Shown here: piece after piece, positions 37,484-47,785 of the stretch
Position numbering within the stretch: position 1 is the stretch's first letter
How the letters are laid out: each line of letters begins with the position of its first letter
Assembly (NCBI RefSeq): GCF_040581485.1
Contig: NC_090128.1
Location: 30,658,931 to 30,722,930, forward strand
Reading direction: 5' to 3'
DNA from: Linepithema humile
Taxonomy: Eukaryota > Arthropoda > Insecta > Hymenoptera > Formicidae
DNA length: 64,000 nt
The notes under the pieces: generated by a model
Seen by the model: only the letters and a program-made list of their open reading frames with translations
What the model was told of the DNA's origin: nothing
Databases searched by the model: none
Made by a program: the position numbers and the translations under genes

Positions 37484-37521
<38 letters not shown>
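36034..37521. repeat. 1.5-kb dispersed repeat, copy 1
   Basis: Starts TTGACAAGTGATTTGAA and ends in a (TA)n tract at 37490-37521. It is nearly identical, in the same orientation, to 57228-58738. Short open frames (36463-36729 and 36774-36980) are identical in both copies but so is the surrounding DNA, so this is not evidence of coding. No inverted ends or transposase seen. Confidence 0.85.
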
Positions 37522-37525
<4 letters not shown>

Positions 37526-37979
37526 AGAAAAAATCACATTTTATATTTATTAGATTATACAAATATTTATTACAATCTCCCAAAAAATAAAAAAAGAAAC
37601 GTTTAATTTCTATTAAGATGAACAAGTGGTATCGAAGCGATTATCTGCTTGCTTTATGACATTGAACAGAAAAAATTCAAGAATGTAGCGCGCGCGCGCG
37701 CGTGTGTGCGTATGATGAGTGATTATTCGTTCTCACATAGCTTTCCTTTTTGTAATAGATTGCGCGAGCATTGCGCTCTACATATTTACATATCGGACGT
37801 AAATCACACAGCTTTTATGACATTGGTAGCCCTTAAATCTACAATATTCGCGTTAAACTCTTAAAACATCACGTGTTATAACTTTAAATAACTATAGAAA
37901 AATAATAATTTTTTAGTTACATAAGAATTGGATGCAAATTATTACTTTAATTATAATTTGGATTTTATATACACAGGTA
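37522..37979. other. No gene; short (CG)n tract
   Basis: AT-rich spacer with an alternating 'gcgcgcgcgcgcg' tract near 37688-37701 followed by 'tgtgtgcg'. Nothing else recognised. Confidence 0.5.
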
Positions 37980-37994
37980 GTTCCGTCTAACAAT

Positions 37995-39252
37995 GGATAA
38001 AAATGTTTTTGGCAGACAGAAAAATGAACAACTACTGAATGTGTGATCAATCCGGTTACAAAATACCTCAATCTGTTACAACAAAGAAAAACGATAATAA
38101 CATTAATAATTATAGAAATATTTTTCTCACTATGACAAGTAAATTATTATTAATATATGTATATATAGGAATATTTTGCATTCATATTATTAACATATAA
38201 ACCTTTTGTAGGAGAAATTAGTTCAGATTACATATATCGAAACAATTTCTTACAAAACAAGAGGCCTAATGTTTCTTTTGTGGAGGACACAGTAGATAAC
38301 GATGAACAGTTCATCTCAAATATGAAAAAAATAATTGATAAGAATTATAACATGCAAAATTAATTCATAAATGATCTGCATATGTATAATTATTGTGTTT
38401 TATATTTAATTTAATCCTTTGTTGCACTTAGGTACAACAAAGAAAATTGCAGCATAAGAAATTTCCAAGGCAGATTATCAAAGAAAAAGAAAAGTGCATT
38501 TACCGACGAAGATCAGAATCTAATAAAACGGTTTAAAAAATCTGTGGACGACAACAAAACTATGTCTGTATTTCCGCAAAATATACAGCAATCTGTAACT
38601 ACAACTCCTGTTAGCAATCGCAATTATTCAGTGAGAGCAAGTATCCCACAGATTACTTCAACTTTTGCATCGCATAATAAGAGTTTAAGGTATACCTCAC
38701 ATTTAAGGGGGTTATCGCAATTTTTCAACAATTTAAGAATATTTTGAAAAAATTACCATGTATAAATAACATTATTATGTACAACATGTCAAAATTTCAG
38801 AGGACTCAGCTTCACCGAAATCGAGATATAAATTCTCAAAGTTGTGAATTTTAATATTGAATCTTATGGAGGGATCGTTGTGAAAGGCATATTTTAAACA
38901 ATAGCGTCGAAACAAAATTTAGGAAAATTTTTAAAAACTAATATGTTATTAAGGATTGTAGTCACTATACTATAGTTGAATTTCAGGAAGCTTAGCTTCA
39001 CGGTTTCCAAAATATTGCGTTTAAAAGTTCAAAACACAGAAAATTAGACGTTACATGCTATCAAGACGTGGCAACGTTGCGACTGCTGGCCGACGACACG
39101 TGAGATTTCCGCGGCAGAAAACATGTAGGAATTTATTTATTTAATATAGGCATAAGTATAGAGTAGATCAGAAAAAAAAATAAAAAATTATATTATAAAA
39201 TAATATAAAAATCTTAAAAATGATTAAAATATATTAAAATACATACATATAC

Positions 39253-39290
<38 letters not shown>

Positions 39291-39882
39291 TTTTTTTTTT
39301 TTATATTTTAATTATTTTTTTAAGATCTTTATATTATTTTATATTTTTTTATTTATATATATATAATATATACGTATATAAACAATTTAATTAAAAATAA
39401 ATTATCTTAATACATAAATCTTTCTTTGAAAAACTAAAAGTGAACAACTAAAAGTGCGTTGTTGCCGGATCACTATTTTCTTACGCAATTGATAGTGTGT
39501 GTATACACAGACGAAACACTAGCGCTCTTGCACAGACAGTCAGTTACAAAAACTAAGCTTTGGAAGAAGAGTGAGAAGTACGCAATGGGAACCAGGCGCG
39601 CGCAGCTCGCGGCACTGTATTTTTGAGGCGCATTGTACCACGATAACCCCCTTAAGATATTATTTGAAATATATTACAGTAAATAGTAATTGTAGATTTG
39701 TTCGTTAAAGTGGTGTTTTATTTTCAGAAACAATACAAATCAATTACTGTTTCATGTAACTTCAAAGGTGCAGAAAAATGATCAAATGGTAATACCTGAA
39801 ACTACAAAATCTGTCACCGAAACAGAAATCGAGCAATTCTGTTACGAAATACAGTACTTTACACCGCCCCAGGAAGATAATT
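37995..39882 (+). CDS. Hypothetical small multi-exon gene
   Basis: Tentative. Candidate exons are 37995-38045 (MDKNVFGRQKNEQLL), 38214-38362, ~38431-38689 (KKKKSAFTDEDQNLIKRF) and 39729-39882, which ends FCYEIQYFTPPQEDN and a stop. Acceptors are good at 38213, 38430 and 39728, and a donor GT follows 38689, but donors after the first two pieces are unclear. The product would be a small, basic, Ser/Thr- and Asn-rich protein with no domain that I recognise. The last intron contains a 945-bp TTAA-flanked element. It may be a lineage-specific gene or chance open frames. Confidence 0.3.
38707..39651. mobile_element. TTAA-flanked non-autonomous element
   Basis: Left end GGGGGTTATCG and right end CGATAACCCCC are exact inverted repeats. 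TTAA lies on both sides (38703-38706 and 39652-39655), the target of piggyBac-type transposases. There is no transposase inside; a (TA)n tract lies at about 39258-39285. PiggyBac ends usually start CCC, so the family assignment is open. Confidence 0.7.
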
Positions 39883-40480
39883 AAATAATTTACAGCTTAT
39901 TATTACATAACTTTGCTAATTTATTATAATATTAGAAACAAAAGTTTGAATATTTATTACATTTTATCATTTGTTCAAAGTAGAATAGTTTGTTTCCTAC
40001 GGTTTTTCTGATTTTATTACACATAATGTTGATAAATCAATAAATAAGTGCAAATAATTCTTTATGTTTTAAAATCCTTTAAAATAAAATTAGTTATATT
40101 ACTTCTGCCTTCTGTTACATTTCTGTCAAAATGTGTTATGTACAGTGATGCAAACTCGAGCCGGCCAGCACCCGAGCACCGCGGTAGGGGAAGCACGCAC
40201 ACAAACGAGAATCGTGACGTCACACGTACGTGTGCGCTTCGTCGTTCAGTTTGTAGAAGCGAGTGGACATACGTGTTCCGTCTCCTTTTTATCAAAGCGA
40301 CGTTGCGCGCTTGTTGCGTATGACAACGTGAAATGCTTTTTCGAGATTTATGTGATCTTGTAAAAAGTAAATAATATTGATATTAATAAAATATCAGAAC
40401 ATTAAATGTTTATGAATTATTAATATGCGTTAATTGCGATAGTTAATACTTTAGAGTTTAATATTATGTTATACAGGGTG
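39883..40480. other. GC-rich island, no gene recognised
   Basis: AT-rich, except 40150-40330, which is GC-rich with 'cgagccggccagcacccgag' and 'cgtgacgtcacacgtacgtg'. The latter contains a CRE-like TGACGTCA palindrome (40215-40222). It could be a promoter or part of a mobile element. No open frame with a recognisable domain. Confidence 0.4.
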
Positions 40481-41305
40481 TCTCATAACTACCGCTTAAT
40501 ACTTTAATAGTATCTTTTGGAGATAAAATAGAGTAAAGAATCTTAATACAAAAATATCAAGGCTACAATAGTTTTTAAGTTATAAACGATCAAAGATGCT
40601 AATGATGTCGCGTAGGACGCTCGCCTGGCACGCTCAGGTCCGCAATTACACGTACACGCGTACCGATCTGTCAACTGCTATTGATTTTTACAAGTCAGGT
40701 GATATTGATTTTTACTGCACAGCTGATTTTTCACGGACGTGAAATGCATGTGGATTTTCGTTACTCCAAATGTGAGAGTTGTGGCTGTTAACTACTCCTT
40801 CACGAGTAAAACGTGACTCGTCTGTAAATAAAATTTTATGGACAAAACCAGAATCTTTATTTTCATTTTCCAATAATCATGTTGAAAATGATGGGAGATT
40901 ATACATGAACATTACGATATACTTATTGTATTTTCTGTATCAGATTAAAACGCTTACAATAAATACAATGTAACGCATCTTTATCGCGCGCGAAAACATT
41001 TTCATCTAGAAGAATCTAATTTTATACATTGTTATTAGAGAATTAAAATAGAGATTCTGATTTGGTCATTAAAATGTTATTTACGGACGAGTCATGTTTT
41101 ACTGGTGAAGGAGTATTTAACAGTCACAACTCCCATATTTTGAGTGACGAAAATCCACATGCATTTTGCGTCCGTGGAAAATCAGCTGTGCAGTAAAAAT
41201 CAATATCACCTGACTTGTAAAAATCAATAACAGTTGACAGATCGGTACGCGTGTAGTTACGGACCTAAACGCGCCGGTTCTACACGATATCATTGACAAT
41301 CTTTG
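40481..41305. mobile_element. Foldback with two inverted transposase scraps
   Basis: The left end reads ACAGGGTGTCTCATAACTAC. Arms ~40586-40850 (left) and ~41075-41305 (right) are reverse complements. Each arm codes for the same scrap of a Tc/mariner-superfamily transposase (LFTDESCFTGEGVFNSHNSH at 41080 on plus, a similar reading on minus from about 40850), including its first catalytic Asp. Stops follow soon. The outer ~100 bp of the right side is missing, lost where the next element begins. Confidence 0.6.
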
Positions 41306-41621
41306 ATCGATTACAAGCCTAATTTAAATCTCAAATAGTTTTATTATTAATTATTGAGTGGTCTTCCGCGCCACCCATGAGGTGCCACTTATAGCGCGTT
41401 AGGTTTTTCAACGTGGACCTTCGCCGGTAGCCCTATTATACCACATTGTATTTTAAATAGTAATATATATTATATTATATACTATTATATACTAACACTA
41501 ATACTTTTTTTGTAGTATACTATTTAACTATGCTATACTATATTACTACGCTGTACTTTCAGGCATTATATAATAAAAAAAAACCAATTTTTTCATTTTT
41601 TATTTTATTTATTGAATATAA

Positions 41622-42019
41622 TTACTTAATAAAAATATTTTTTATTATTGTGAGGCCGCCACGGCCCCCTCTACCGCCAGGGCCTCCTCTGCCGCCACGG
41701 CCTCCTCTGCTGCTACGGGCGCATCGTCCTCCGGTACCGCCACGTTCTCCTCTACCGCTGGCAAAGCCTCCTCGCTGGCGGTACCAGCGGGCCCTAGAGC
41801 GGCCGGCTCCTCTTCTTTTTCTTTCTAAAAAATTAATAAAAGTATTTACAATTAGATTTACGATTGTATACTCGTATATTAATTAATAATTGTATTGTAT
41901 AAATAACTTACTAGCTTTGTTTTTTGGTTGCTGCTGTTGCGGCTGTTCCTGTTGCTGCTGTTGCGGCTGTTCCTGTTGCTGCTGTTGCGGCTGTTCCTGT
42001 TGCTGCTGCAGCAGCAGCA

Positions 42020-42056
<37 letters not shown>

Positions 42057-42338
42057 CTGCTGCAGCTGATACAGCTGTTGCTGTGTTTCCAGCTGTCGTT
42101 GTTGTTGTGCTTGTTGCTGCTGCAGTATTTGCTGCAGCAGCTGATGCAAGGATGCACCTTCTTCTTGCGTAGTATGTTCTGTTAAAATAAAAAAGAAATA
42201 TATATTTTATCAATTAGTAACATAAACATACAAAACAAATTATGACGTAGTTTTTTTAAAACATTTTTACGTCCGTTTTATAACAAAAATGAATAATAAT
42301 AATTTTATTTATTACTTACGAGACAAATTGCCTTCCAT
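41622..42338 (-). CDS. Transposon-borne polyQ-RGG protein
   Basis: Three exons: 42338-42320 (ATG, MEGNLS), 42178-41912 and 41824-41622. Both introns start exactly GTAAGT, acceptors are AACAG and TTTTAG, and phases fit, giving 162 residues. Residues 1-15 are unique. About 16-92 are Gln/Leu-rich, with long Q runs and a repeated EQPQQQQQ. About 95-155 are an RGG box (RWYRQRGGF, then RGGRGGRGGPGGRGGRGG), with different codons for Gly and Arg, which argues for selection on protein rather than a simple DNA repeat. RGG boxes bind RNA and polyQ stretches self-associate, so an RNA-binding or condensate-forming accessory protein is inferred, likely nuclear or in RNP granules. CAG-type repeats are also open in other frames, but only this frame crosses both splices. 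Confidence 0.7.
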
Positions 42339-42707
42339 TGCAAACGTTTTGCACTTTTGTCAGCAGGACACGGGTGCGGCTGACATGTAACAATAGTAAA
42401 CCGCTGCGCGGGGCCGCGTCTGTTGTTCTATTGTTTGTTAAGAAGCACGGTTTATTTTTACTTCTATACTCTATATGTCGTTAATTTTTTTGACGTTCAT
42501 TAGCCTGTGTAGTACTCTTGTTGGCTTATAATTGCGAGTAAACGTATTTCTTACACGTTTTATTAAATCGCAACGTTGATGAGAAAACTGAGACAATCTC
42601 GACTGTAAGTTTTTCAATATATTTCCATATATTTCCTTGTTTTTTCTTCTTTTAATTTTCGTCTAATTTAATTCTTCGTCTTTGTTTCTTTTTTCTTCTA
42701 TATTAAA
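42339..42707. promoter_or_regulatory. Shared divergent upstream region
   Basis: 369 bp lie between the ATG of the minus-strand polyQ-RGG gene and the ATG of the plus-strand transposase. A GC-richer block with 'ggacacgggtgcggctgaca' and 'cgctgcgcggggccgcgtct' lies at about 42365-42420. No clear TATA. A bidirectional promoter is inferred only from the layout. Confidence 0.45.
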
Positions 42708-45002
42708 ATGTGCGATTCTGTACAAAAAAAATCTAAGCGAAGCTTTTTTGAAGGCTGGCTTAGCAATGATCGGTATAAATCTTGGATACGAAAAGTACCG
42801 TTAAATGACAGTTTTTTTCATTGCACTATTTGTAATAAAGATTTTTCTTGTAACACGCGCATTTCTAGACATGCGGATTCTATGTGTCACAAAAATAATA
42901 TTAAAAAAAACACATCTGTTTTGTTAAATAATAATGATGTAAGTTTAAAAAAAAGTACTTCTAATATACTTAAATTTCAAAAAGAATGGTTAGAAATGGA
43001 GCATTTTCAACCATGGTTACGTGAAGCATTACATGACGAAAAATTATTTTTTTGCTCCATTTGTGAAAAATACATGTCTGCTAAATTGTCGCATATTTAT
43101 GATTATGCAGAATCCGTAGCACACACTACAATAGCTAAGAAAAAGAATTTAGAAAAAAAGAAAACAGACAAAGATGTTAATATGACAGAATCATTTTTAT
43201 CATTTGATGAGCGAAAGAAAGCAGCAGAAATTCGATATGCTGCTTTCATCGCCGAAAAAAACATTTCGCATCAAACTGCGACAGACATTCTAACATTTTT
43301 CCAACAAATAGGAAAAGATTCTGACGTATTACAAAATATGAAAATGAGTCGGACTAAGTGTCAAAAGATTATTTCGAACGTGTTGTGTCCGGTTGAAACG
43401 GATCGTGTAGTCGATATTATTCAAAATACTAAATTTACTATTTTTATTGATGAAACGTCTGACATTTCTAATCAAAAATGGATGACGTTTCTTGTTCGGT
43501 ATGTTGATCCTGCAACATTAGACATTCGCTCACAATTAGTAAAATTAATAGATATTGATGCAAAAAATAGCAGTGCGGATAAATTGTTTGATGCTTTTAA
43601 AAATGAAATGTATAGACATCAAATTCCATTTTTAAATATTATTGCTTTGTCAAGCGATAATGCACCCGTCATGACGGGCAAATATTCATCATTTAAAAGA
43701 AAGCTTGAGGAAAAATGTAAAAACTTAATAACATTTCCATGCCCATGCCATTCCGCTGCACTTGTTGCACATACAGCATGTGGTAAAATTCCAGAGTATT
43801 GCGAAGAATTCGTAAAAAAATTAGCTAATTTTATTAACGGTAGTCCAAAACGATCTGCTATTTTTGAAGAATTTTGTGAATGTTTTCAGGAGACAAATCG
43901 CAAAATTCTAAAGTTGTCCGACACACGATGGCTTTCTCGGCATTCATGTATTGAAAGACTTATAGAGTTTTGGGATACTGTCGAGCATTTTTTAAGAGAA
44001 ATGGTAATGAGTGAAAAGACAAAATCTGGAGAAAATTTATTATCTGTAATGCAAAAACCTGATGTAAAAGCATATTTATTATTTTTAAAACATATTTTGA
44101 ATTTTTTTAACTCTTTTAATGCATTTTTCCAAGCTCTGGAAACAAGAATTCAATTATTGCAACCAAAATCATTTCAGTTCCTTACCATAATTTGTAAACA
44201 TTTTTTAAAACCAGAGCTTTTACAAAATATAAATAATAATTTTGAGTTTTCAAAAAAAGAAAATCAAAAATCTTTAAACGAAGTATATTTAGGAGATGAA
44301 TGCGAAAAATATATTAACGAATTGATAATAGAAGGACACGCAGACGTAGTTGCAACAGTTCAAGAGAACTGTTTGCAATTCTACGTAACTGCTGCCCAAG
44401 AAATTTGTAAGAGATTACCAATAAATGACAAATTTTTATCAAAATTAAAAGTTTTTGAATCGGACACTGCTTTACGTGATATCAACAGAGAAACTTCATT
44501 CAATGATGTTTATTTTGTCGCTCAGACCATTGGCGGGTTTGACGAAAACGGTTTAAGAAAAGAATGGTTTGCTTTACATCAAAGTTTTACAGAAGCAGAA
44601 AAAGATAATTTGTCAATGTCAAATTTTGATGACATGTGGAAACAAATTTTAAAACATTCTCATCAATATCCCAATTTGAAGTCTCTTTTGAATGCTGCAA
44701 GATCGCTGCCAAATTCGAATGCCGATTCAGAAAGAATCTTTTCCTTGTTGCCGGACTTAAAAACGAAAAAACGAAATAAACTTTCGTCTGTTAGTGTCAA
44801 TGCTACTTGCGTGCTTAAATCTGCATTGAAAGCGAGAAGGGAAACTGCTGTAGATATAGAAATTAATGAAAAGCATTTGTCTCTAATGTACACGGACAAA
44901 TTGTATTCTGCATGTCCTAAGAAACAGAAAAGTCATCTAACATTATATGCTGCAAATGTTCATGAAATTGCTGGTCCCTCCTCGTCTAATGATATGCAAT
45001 AA
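42708..45002 (+). CDS. hAT-type transposase, two BED-like fingers
   Basis: An uninterrupted frame of 764 residues. Two zinc-finger-like repeats come first (FHCTICNKDF...CHK near residues 38-65 and FCSICEKYM near 115-145, each preceded by W..W spacing). The catalytic core has Asp in FIDETSD (~245), Asp in SSDNAPVM (~316), the FPCPCHSAALVAH block and DTRWLSRHS. The C-terminal hAT dimerisation region has the Glu in NADSERIFSLLPDLKTKKRN (~670). The length matches active hAT transposases and no lesion is visible, which makes it the most intact transposase in the window. It acts in the nucleus, cutting the element out and inserting it with an 8-bp duplication. Confidence 0.9.
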   Translation: MCDSVQKKSKRSFFEGWLSNDRYKSWIRKVPLNDSFFHCTICNKDFSCNTRISRHADSMCHKNNIKKNTSVLLNNNDVSLKKSTSNILKFQKEWLEMEHFQPWLREALHDEKLFFCSICEKYMSAKLSHIYDYAESVAHTTIAKKKNLEKKKTDKDVNMTESFLSFDERKKAAEIRYAAFIAEKNISHQTATDILTFFQQIGKDSDVLQNMKMSRTKCQKIISNVLCPVETDRVVDIIQNTKFTIFIDETSDISNQKWMTFLVRYVDPATLDIRSQLVKLIDIDAKNSSADKLFDAFKNEMYRHQIPFLNIIALSSDNAPVMTGKYSSFKRKLEEKCKNLITFPCPCHSAALVAHTACGKIPEYCEEFVKKLANFINGSPKRSAIFEEFCECFQETNRKILKLSDTRWLSRHSCIERLIEFWDTVEHFLREMVMSEKTKSGENLLSVMQKPDVKAYLLFLKHILNFFNSFNAFFQALETRIQLLQPKSFQFLTIICKHFLKPELLQNINNNFEFSKKENQKSLNEVYLGDECEKYINELIIEGHADVVATVQENCLQFYVTAAQEICKRLPINDKFLSKLKVFESDTALRDINRETSFNDVYFVAQTIGGFDENGLRKEWFALHQSFTEAEKDNLSMSNFDDMWKQILKHSHQYPNLKSLLNAARSLPNSNADSERIFSLLPDLKTKKRNKLSSVSVNATCVLKSALKARRETAVDIEINEKHLSLMYTDKLYSACPKKQKSHLTLYAANVHEIAGPSSSNDMQ

Positions 45003-45580
45003 TAATGTTTAAAATAAAATTTATTATTGCATTGCTCATTTCTAATGCTTATGCTAATGCTTCAAATGTTTAGAATATCATTTCTGTTACAGACATGATA
45101 TCATGTACATTTGAACATTATGTCTTACATTAATGTATGTAAGACATCACACTTATAAATAATAGATATGTGTTAAAAATATCTTCCTAGATAGACATAC
45201 GATTGCATCTTGAATACATAATTACAGTACTTATTAGCAGCATTAAATAGTGATTTGCAATTGATTATAATTGTATGTTATTATAATTATATAATAATAT
45301 GCTAATTATTTAATTTAATTTTTGCATATTCTGTATTTCTATTTAATTTAAATTTCTACATATTTGTCTATCTAGGTTGTCTGCAAAAGATCACATTTGT
45401 GACCTACTGGTGGATAAAAAATACGTTGTCAGCAAAAAACCCGGTCATCACACCCTAGATTGCACATGTTCGCTTCATTTACATTTCCTAATCGTATCCA
45501 ATGTTTTCATACAAACATGTGCTACTTGGGAACTGTGAACGACAGGTAAAACAGATAAATCTTGTCTGCAAAAAATATGA

Positions 45581-45615
<35 letters not shown>

Positions 45616-45725
45616 ATATGTCTCTTTTTTGCAGACATGAGACATATACATATGTCACTTTTTTGCAGACACGAGACATATACATATGTCTCTCTTTTGC
45701 AGACACGAGACACACACGCACACAC

Positions 45726-45778
<53 letters not shown>

Positions 45779-45867
45779 TCTATTAAATATAAGTCTATAT
45801 ATTTATATATATACAGACACATATTCATATATATCTCCCTTTTGCAAACATAAAAAAATATTGAAAT
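45003..45867. repeat. AT-rich tail with a TGCAGAC minisatellite
   Basis: From ~45565 to 45780 a unit of about 35-40 bp (core 'tttttgcagacacgagacat' then 'atacatatgtctc') repeats three to four times, mixed with (TA)n near 45583-45610 and (TG)n near 45729-45776. Before it, 45003-45560 is AT-rich with no gene. 'gcagaca' and 'tctgcaaa' motifs recur in both orientations. Confidence 0.75.
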
Positions 45868-46084
45868 GTGGTATAATAGGGCTACAGGCGAAGGTCCACG
45901 TTGAAAAACCTAACGCGCTATAAGTGGCACCTCATGGGTGGCGCGGAAGACCACTCAATAATTAATAATAAAACTATTTGAGATTTTAATTAGGCTTGTA
46001 ACACTTTTCCAAAGTATGTAATTAATTCTACAAAATTCTTAGGAAACAACAAAGTATGCATATCTAATATACTTAAATAATTAC

Positions 46085-46734
46085 AGAGGTTGTACCAGTT
46101 CAGACTTTATACTTCTGTGGGCTATTTTATATTGTTTGAAAGGGATAGATGGATCATATATTGTTTCAGGACTTTTATCAAATTCTTATGGCGTCAAAAT
46201 TTTTAATATATTATCAGATATTGGTAAGGAATACATTAAAAATGTTAATTAAATATAAATGCATTTAAAAAAGATTAATGATAAAACATTGTATTTTGTT
46301 TTTAGGCATATCATTTAAGCAATTAGCACAACAGACATTACCTTTAGCTTCCTATTACTCCATGACAGTGAGATTTGTTGAGGAGAAAATCTCACCAGAT
46401 GATGGGCTAGTTAATCATGCTCTAAGAGGAACGATACGATCTTTGCTGAAGGATTACTTGGTACATTAAATTATATTTTACAATTTGGTAACACAAATTT
46501 ATATCATTGTTATATCATTATATGCATTGGTTATTTAAGTTTTTAAATGTATTTGAAACACATATATAATATATGTAATGTTATTACTGATGTTACTTGC
46601 TATTTTAGCTTTTTGTTCCACTCGAGACAGAACACATTCATGGTAAATCAAACTTGCAGAAACTGTGGTTTTACATTCAAGCTACTATGCTTACAATATC
46701 TATACTTTCGCAGATTACATCTACAATATGCAAG
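46085..46734 (+). pseudogene. TUBGCP2: Gamma-tubulin complex component 2 exons
   Basis: Three exons with consensus borders: ~46085-46223 (LYCLKGIDGSYIV), 46306-46460 (LAQQTLPLASYYSMTVRFVE, then GLVNHALRG) and 46609-46734 (NLQKLWFYIQATM). They fit the N-terminal GRIP1 region of GCP2, part of the gamma-tubulin small complex that nucleates microtubules at centrosomes and spindle poles. No stop interrupts them, and phases agree. No earlier or later GCP2 exon is recognisable in the window, and a transposon ends ~90 bp upstream. It is either a captured fragment or an internal part of a gene split by very long introns; the first seems likelier. Confidence 0.8.
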
Positions 46735-47785
46735 GTTAGTATAAAGCATTAATGGATACTAATGAATTCTGATTATATTATACTTAATTCTAAATACGCC
46801 CCAATAGGAAAGCATTTCTAAAACTATATGACGAAATCTTATAGGCAATTTATGTTTTGCAATTATGTAAATATATTTCAACTAATAGATGTAAAAATAT
46901 TGATCTTTTATGCCATATTAATTATTGTTTGCGAAATGAAATACTAAATAGTATTTCGGCAAATCTATAACGATATGGCGAATCATCTTAGCAGTATATT
47001 TGCAAAGTAAAAGTGTAGAAAGAAATTGCTCACTAATTGAGAAAAATATTTCAGCTATATTATGTTTAAAATACATAGGAATATAATTGTGCTTGAAAGA
47101 ATGAAAGTAATGCTTAAAGAAATACACAATTATTTCTAAATTATAATATAAAAATATTACAAAATAAAACATTCCACATTAAGTATAGCAAAATTTTAAA
47201 TAAAGAAATAGTTTCCAATGGGTTGCATGTAAACTGAGTTTTCGAAAACAGTGATGCTACAAACAAAAACGCGGTTCGCTCGCTTCGGCAGTGGAGGGAA
47301 TAAGGCACAATACGCAAATTGAAAATAAATCGGTTAACGTGTCTTCATATATCATTTTCGGCGCTCAGCGGCGCCTGCGCCGAGCGCACACGTATATATG
47401 AAGCTCTTTCCGCTCTTTCCATGTGTGCGCGTCTGCGTGTAGCAGTTGGCAGTTACGAACCGGCATGCCTGACTTCACATTTCACGTGCATTCACGTTGT
47501 GGCTTGTTTGGCGTTGTGGCGTCTTATTCGTTATACTAATTCGTATTGTACAAAGAACTGTACAAAGTCTTGTACAAAGAAAGTGTCTCGGAAAATAAGA
47601 GTCAATCAAGATTGTGATGAGTGTTGAATCGAAAGGAATACGTGTAATTTATAATCACGTGTCAAGCTAGAAAGGTCTTACATTCCGAATACATAACACG
47701 TATGTATTTATTCATGTTTTCTTTAAATTATATAGTTTTATAATATTGTTTTATGACATAATTAACATTTTTAATACATATATAG
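46735..47785. other. No gene recognised; GC-rich patch
   Basis: AT-rich to 47230, then a GC-rich patch (47250-47530) with 'gcggcgcctgcgccgagcgc' near 47364 that could be a promoter. CACTAATTG at 47031 is the possible left terminus of the Tnp2-like element described below. Confidence 0.4.

Larger units (their letters stand above)
41308..45997. mobile_element. hAT-like transposon with two divergent genes
   Basis: Inverted repeats of about 130-140 bp lie at 41308-41446 and 45868-45997 (shared blocks 'gagtggtcttccgcgccacc' and 'gtagccctattatacc'), nearly identical. Inside are a hAT-type transposase on the plus strand and a polyQ-RGG gene on the minus strand, transcribed apart from a ~370-bp shared region. 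No 8-bp duplication is visible at the ends as I draw them, so the exact termini may lie further out or the copy is rearranged. The 3' side (45003-45867) holds a minisatellite. Confidence 0.75.

Noticed and set aside
41645..41824. Acidic Glu/Ala-rich reading of the third exon of the polyQ gene
   Set aside because: It is out of phase with the preceding exon by one base; only the RGG reading joins correctly.
41924..42185. Plus-strand open frames rich in Ala or Leu
   Set aside because: They are the antisense and shifted readings of CAG-type repeats in the minus-strand polyQ gene and have no splice or start support.
40143..47260. Paired hAT ends CAGTGATGC at 40143 and 47249
   Set aside because: Both are in the same orientation, share only about ten bases and have no 8-bp duplications.
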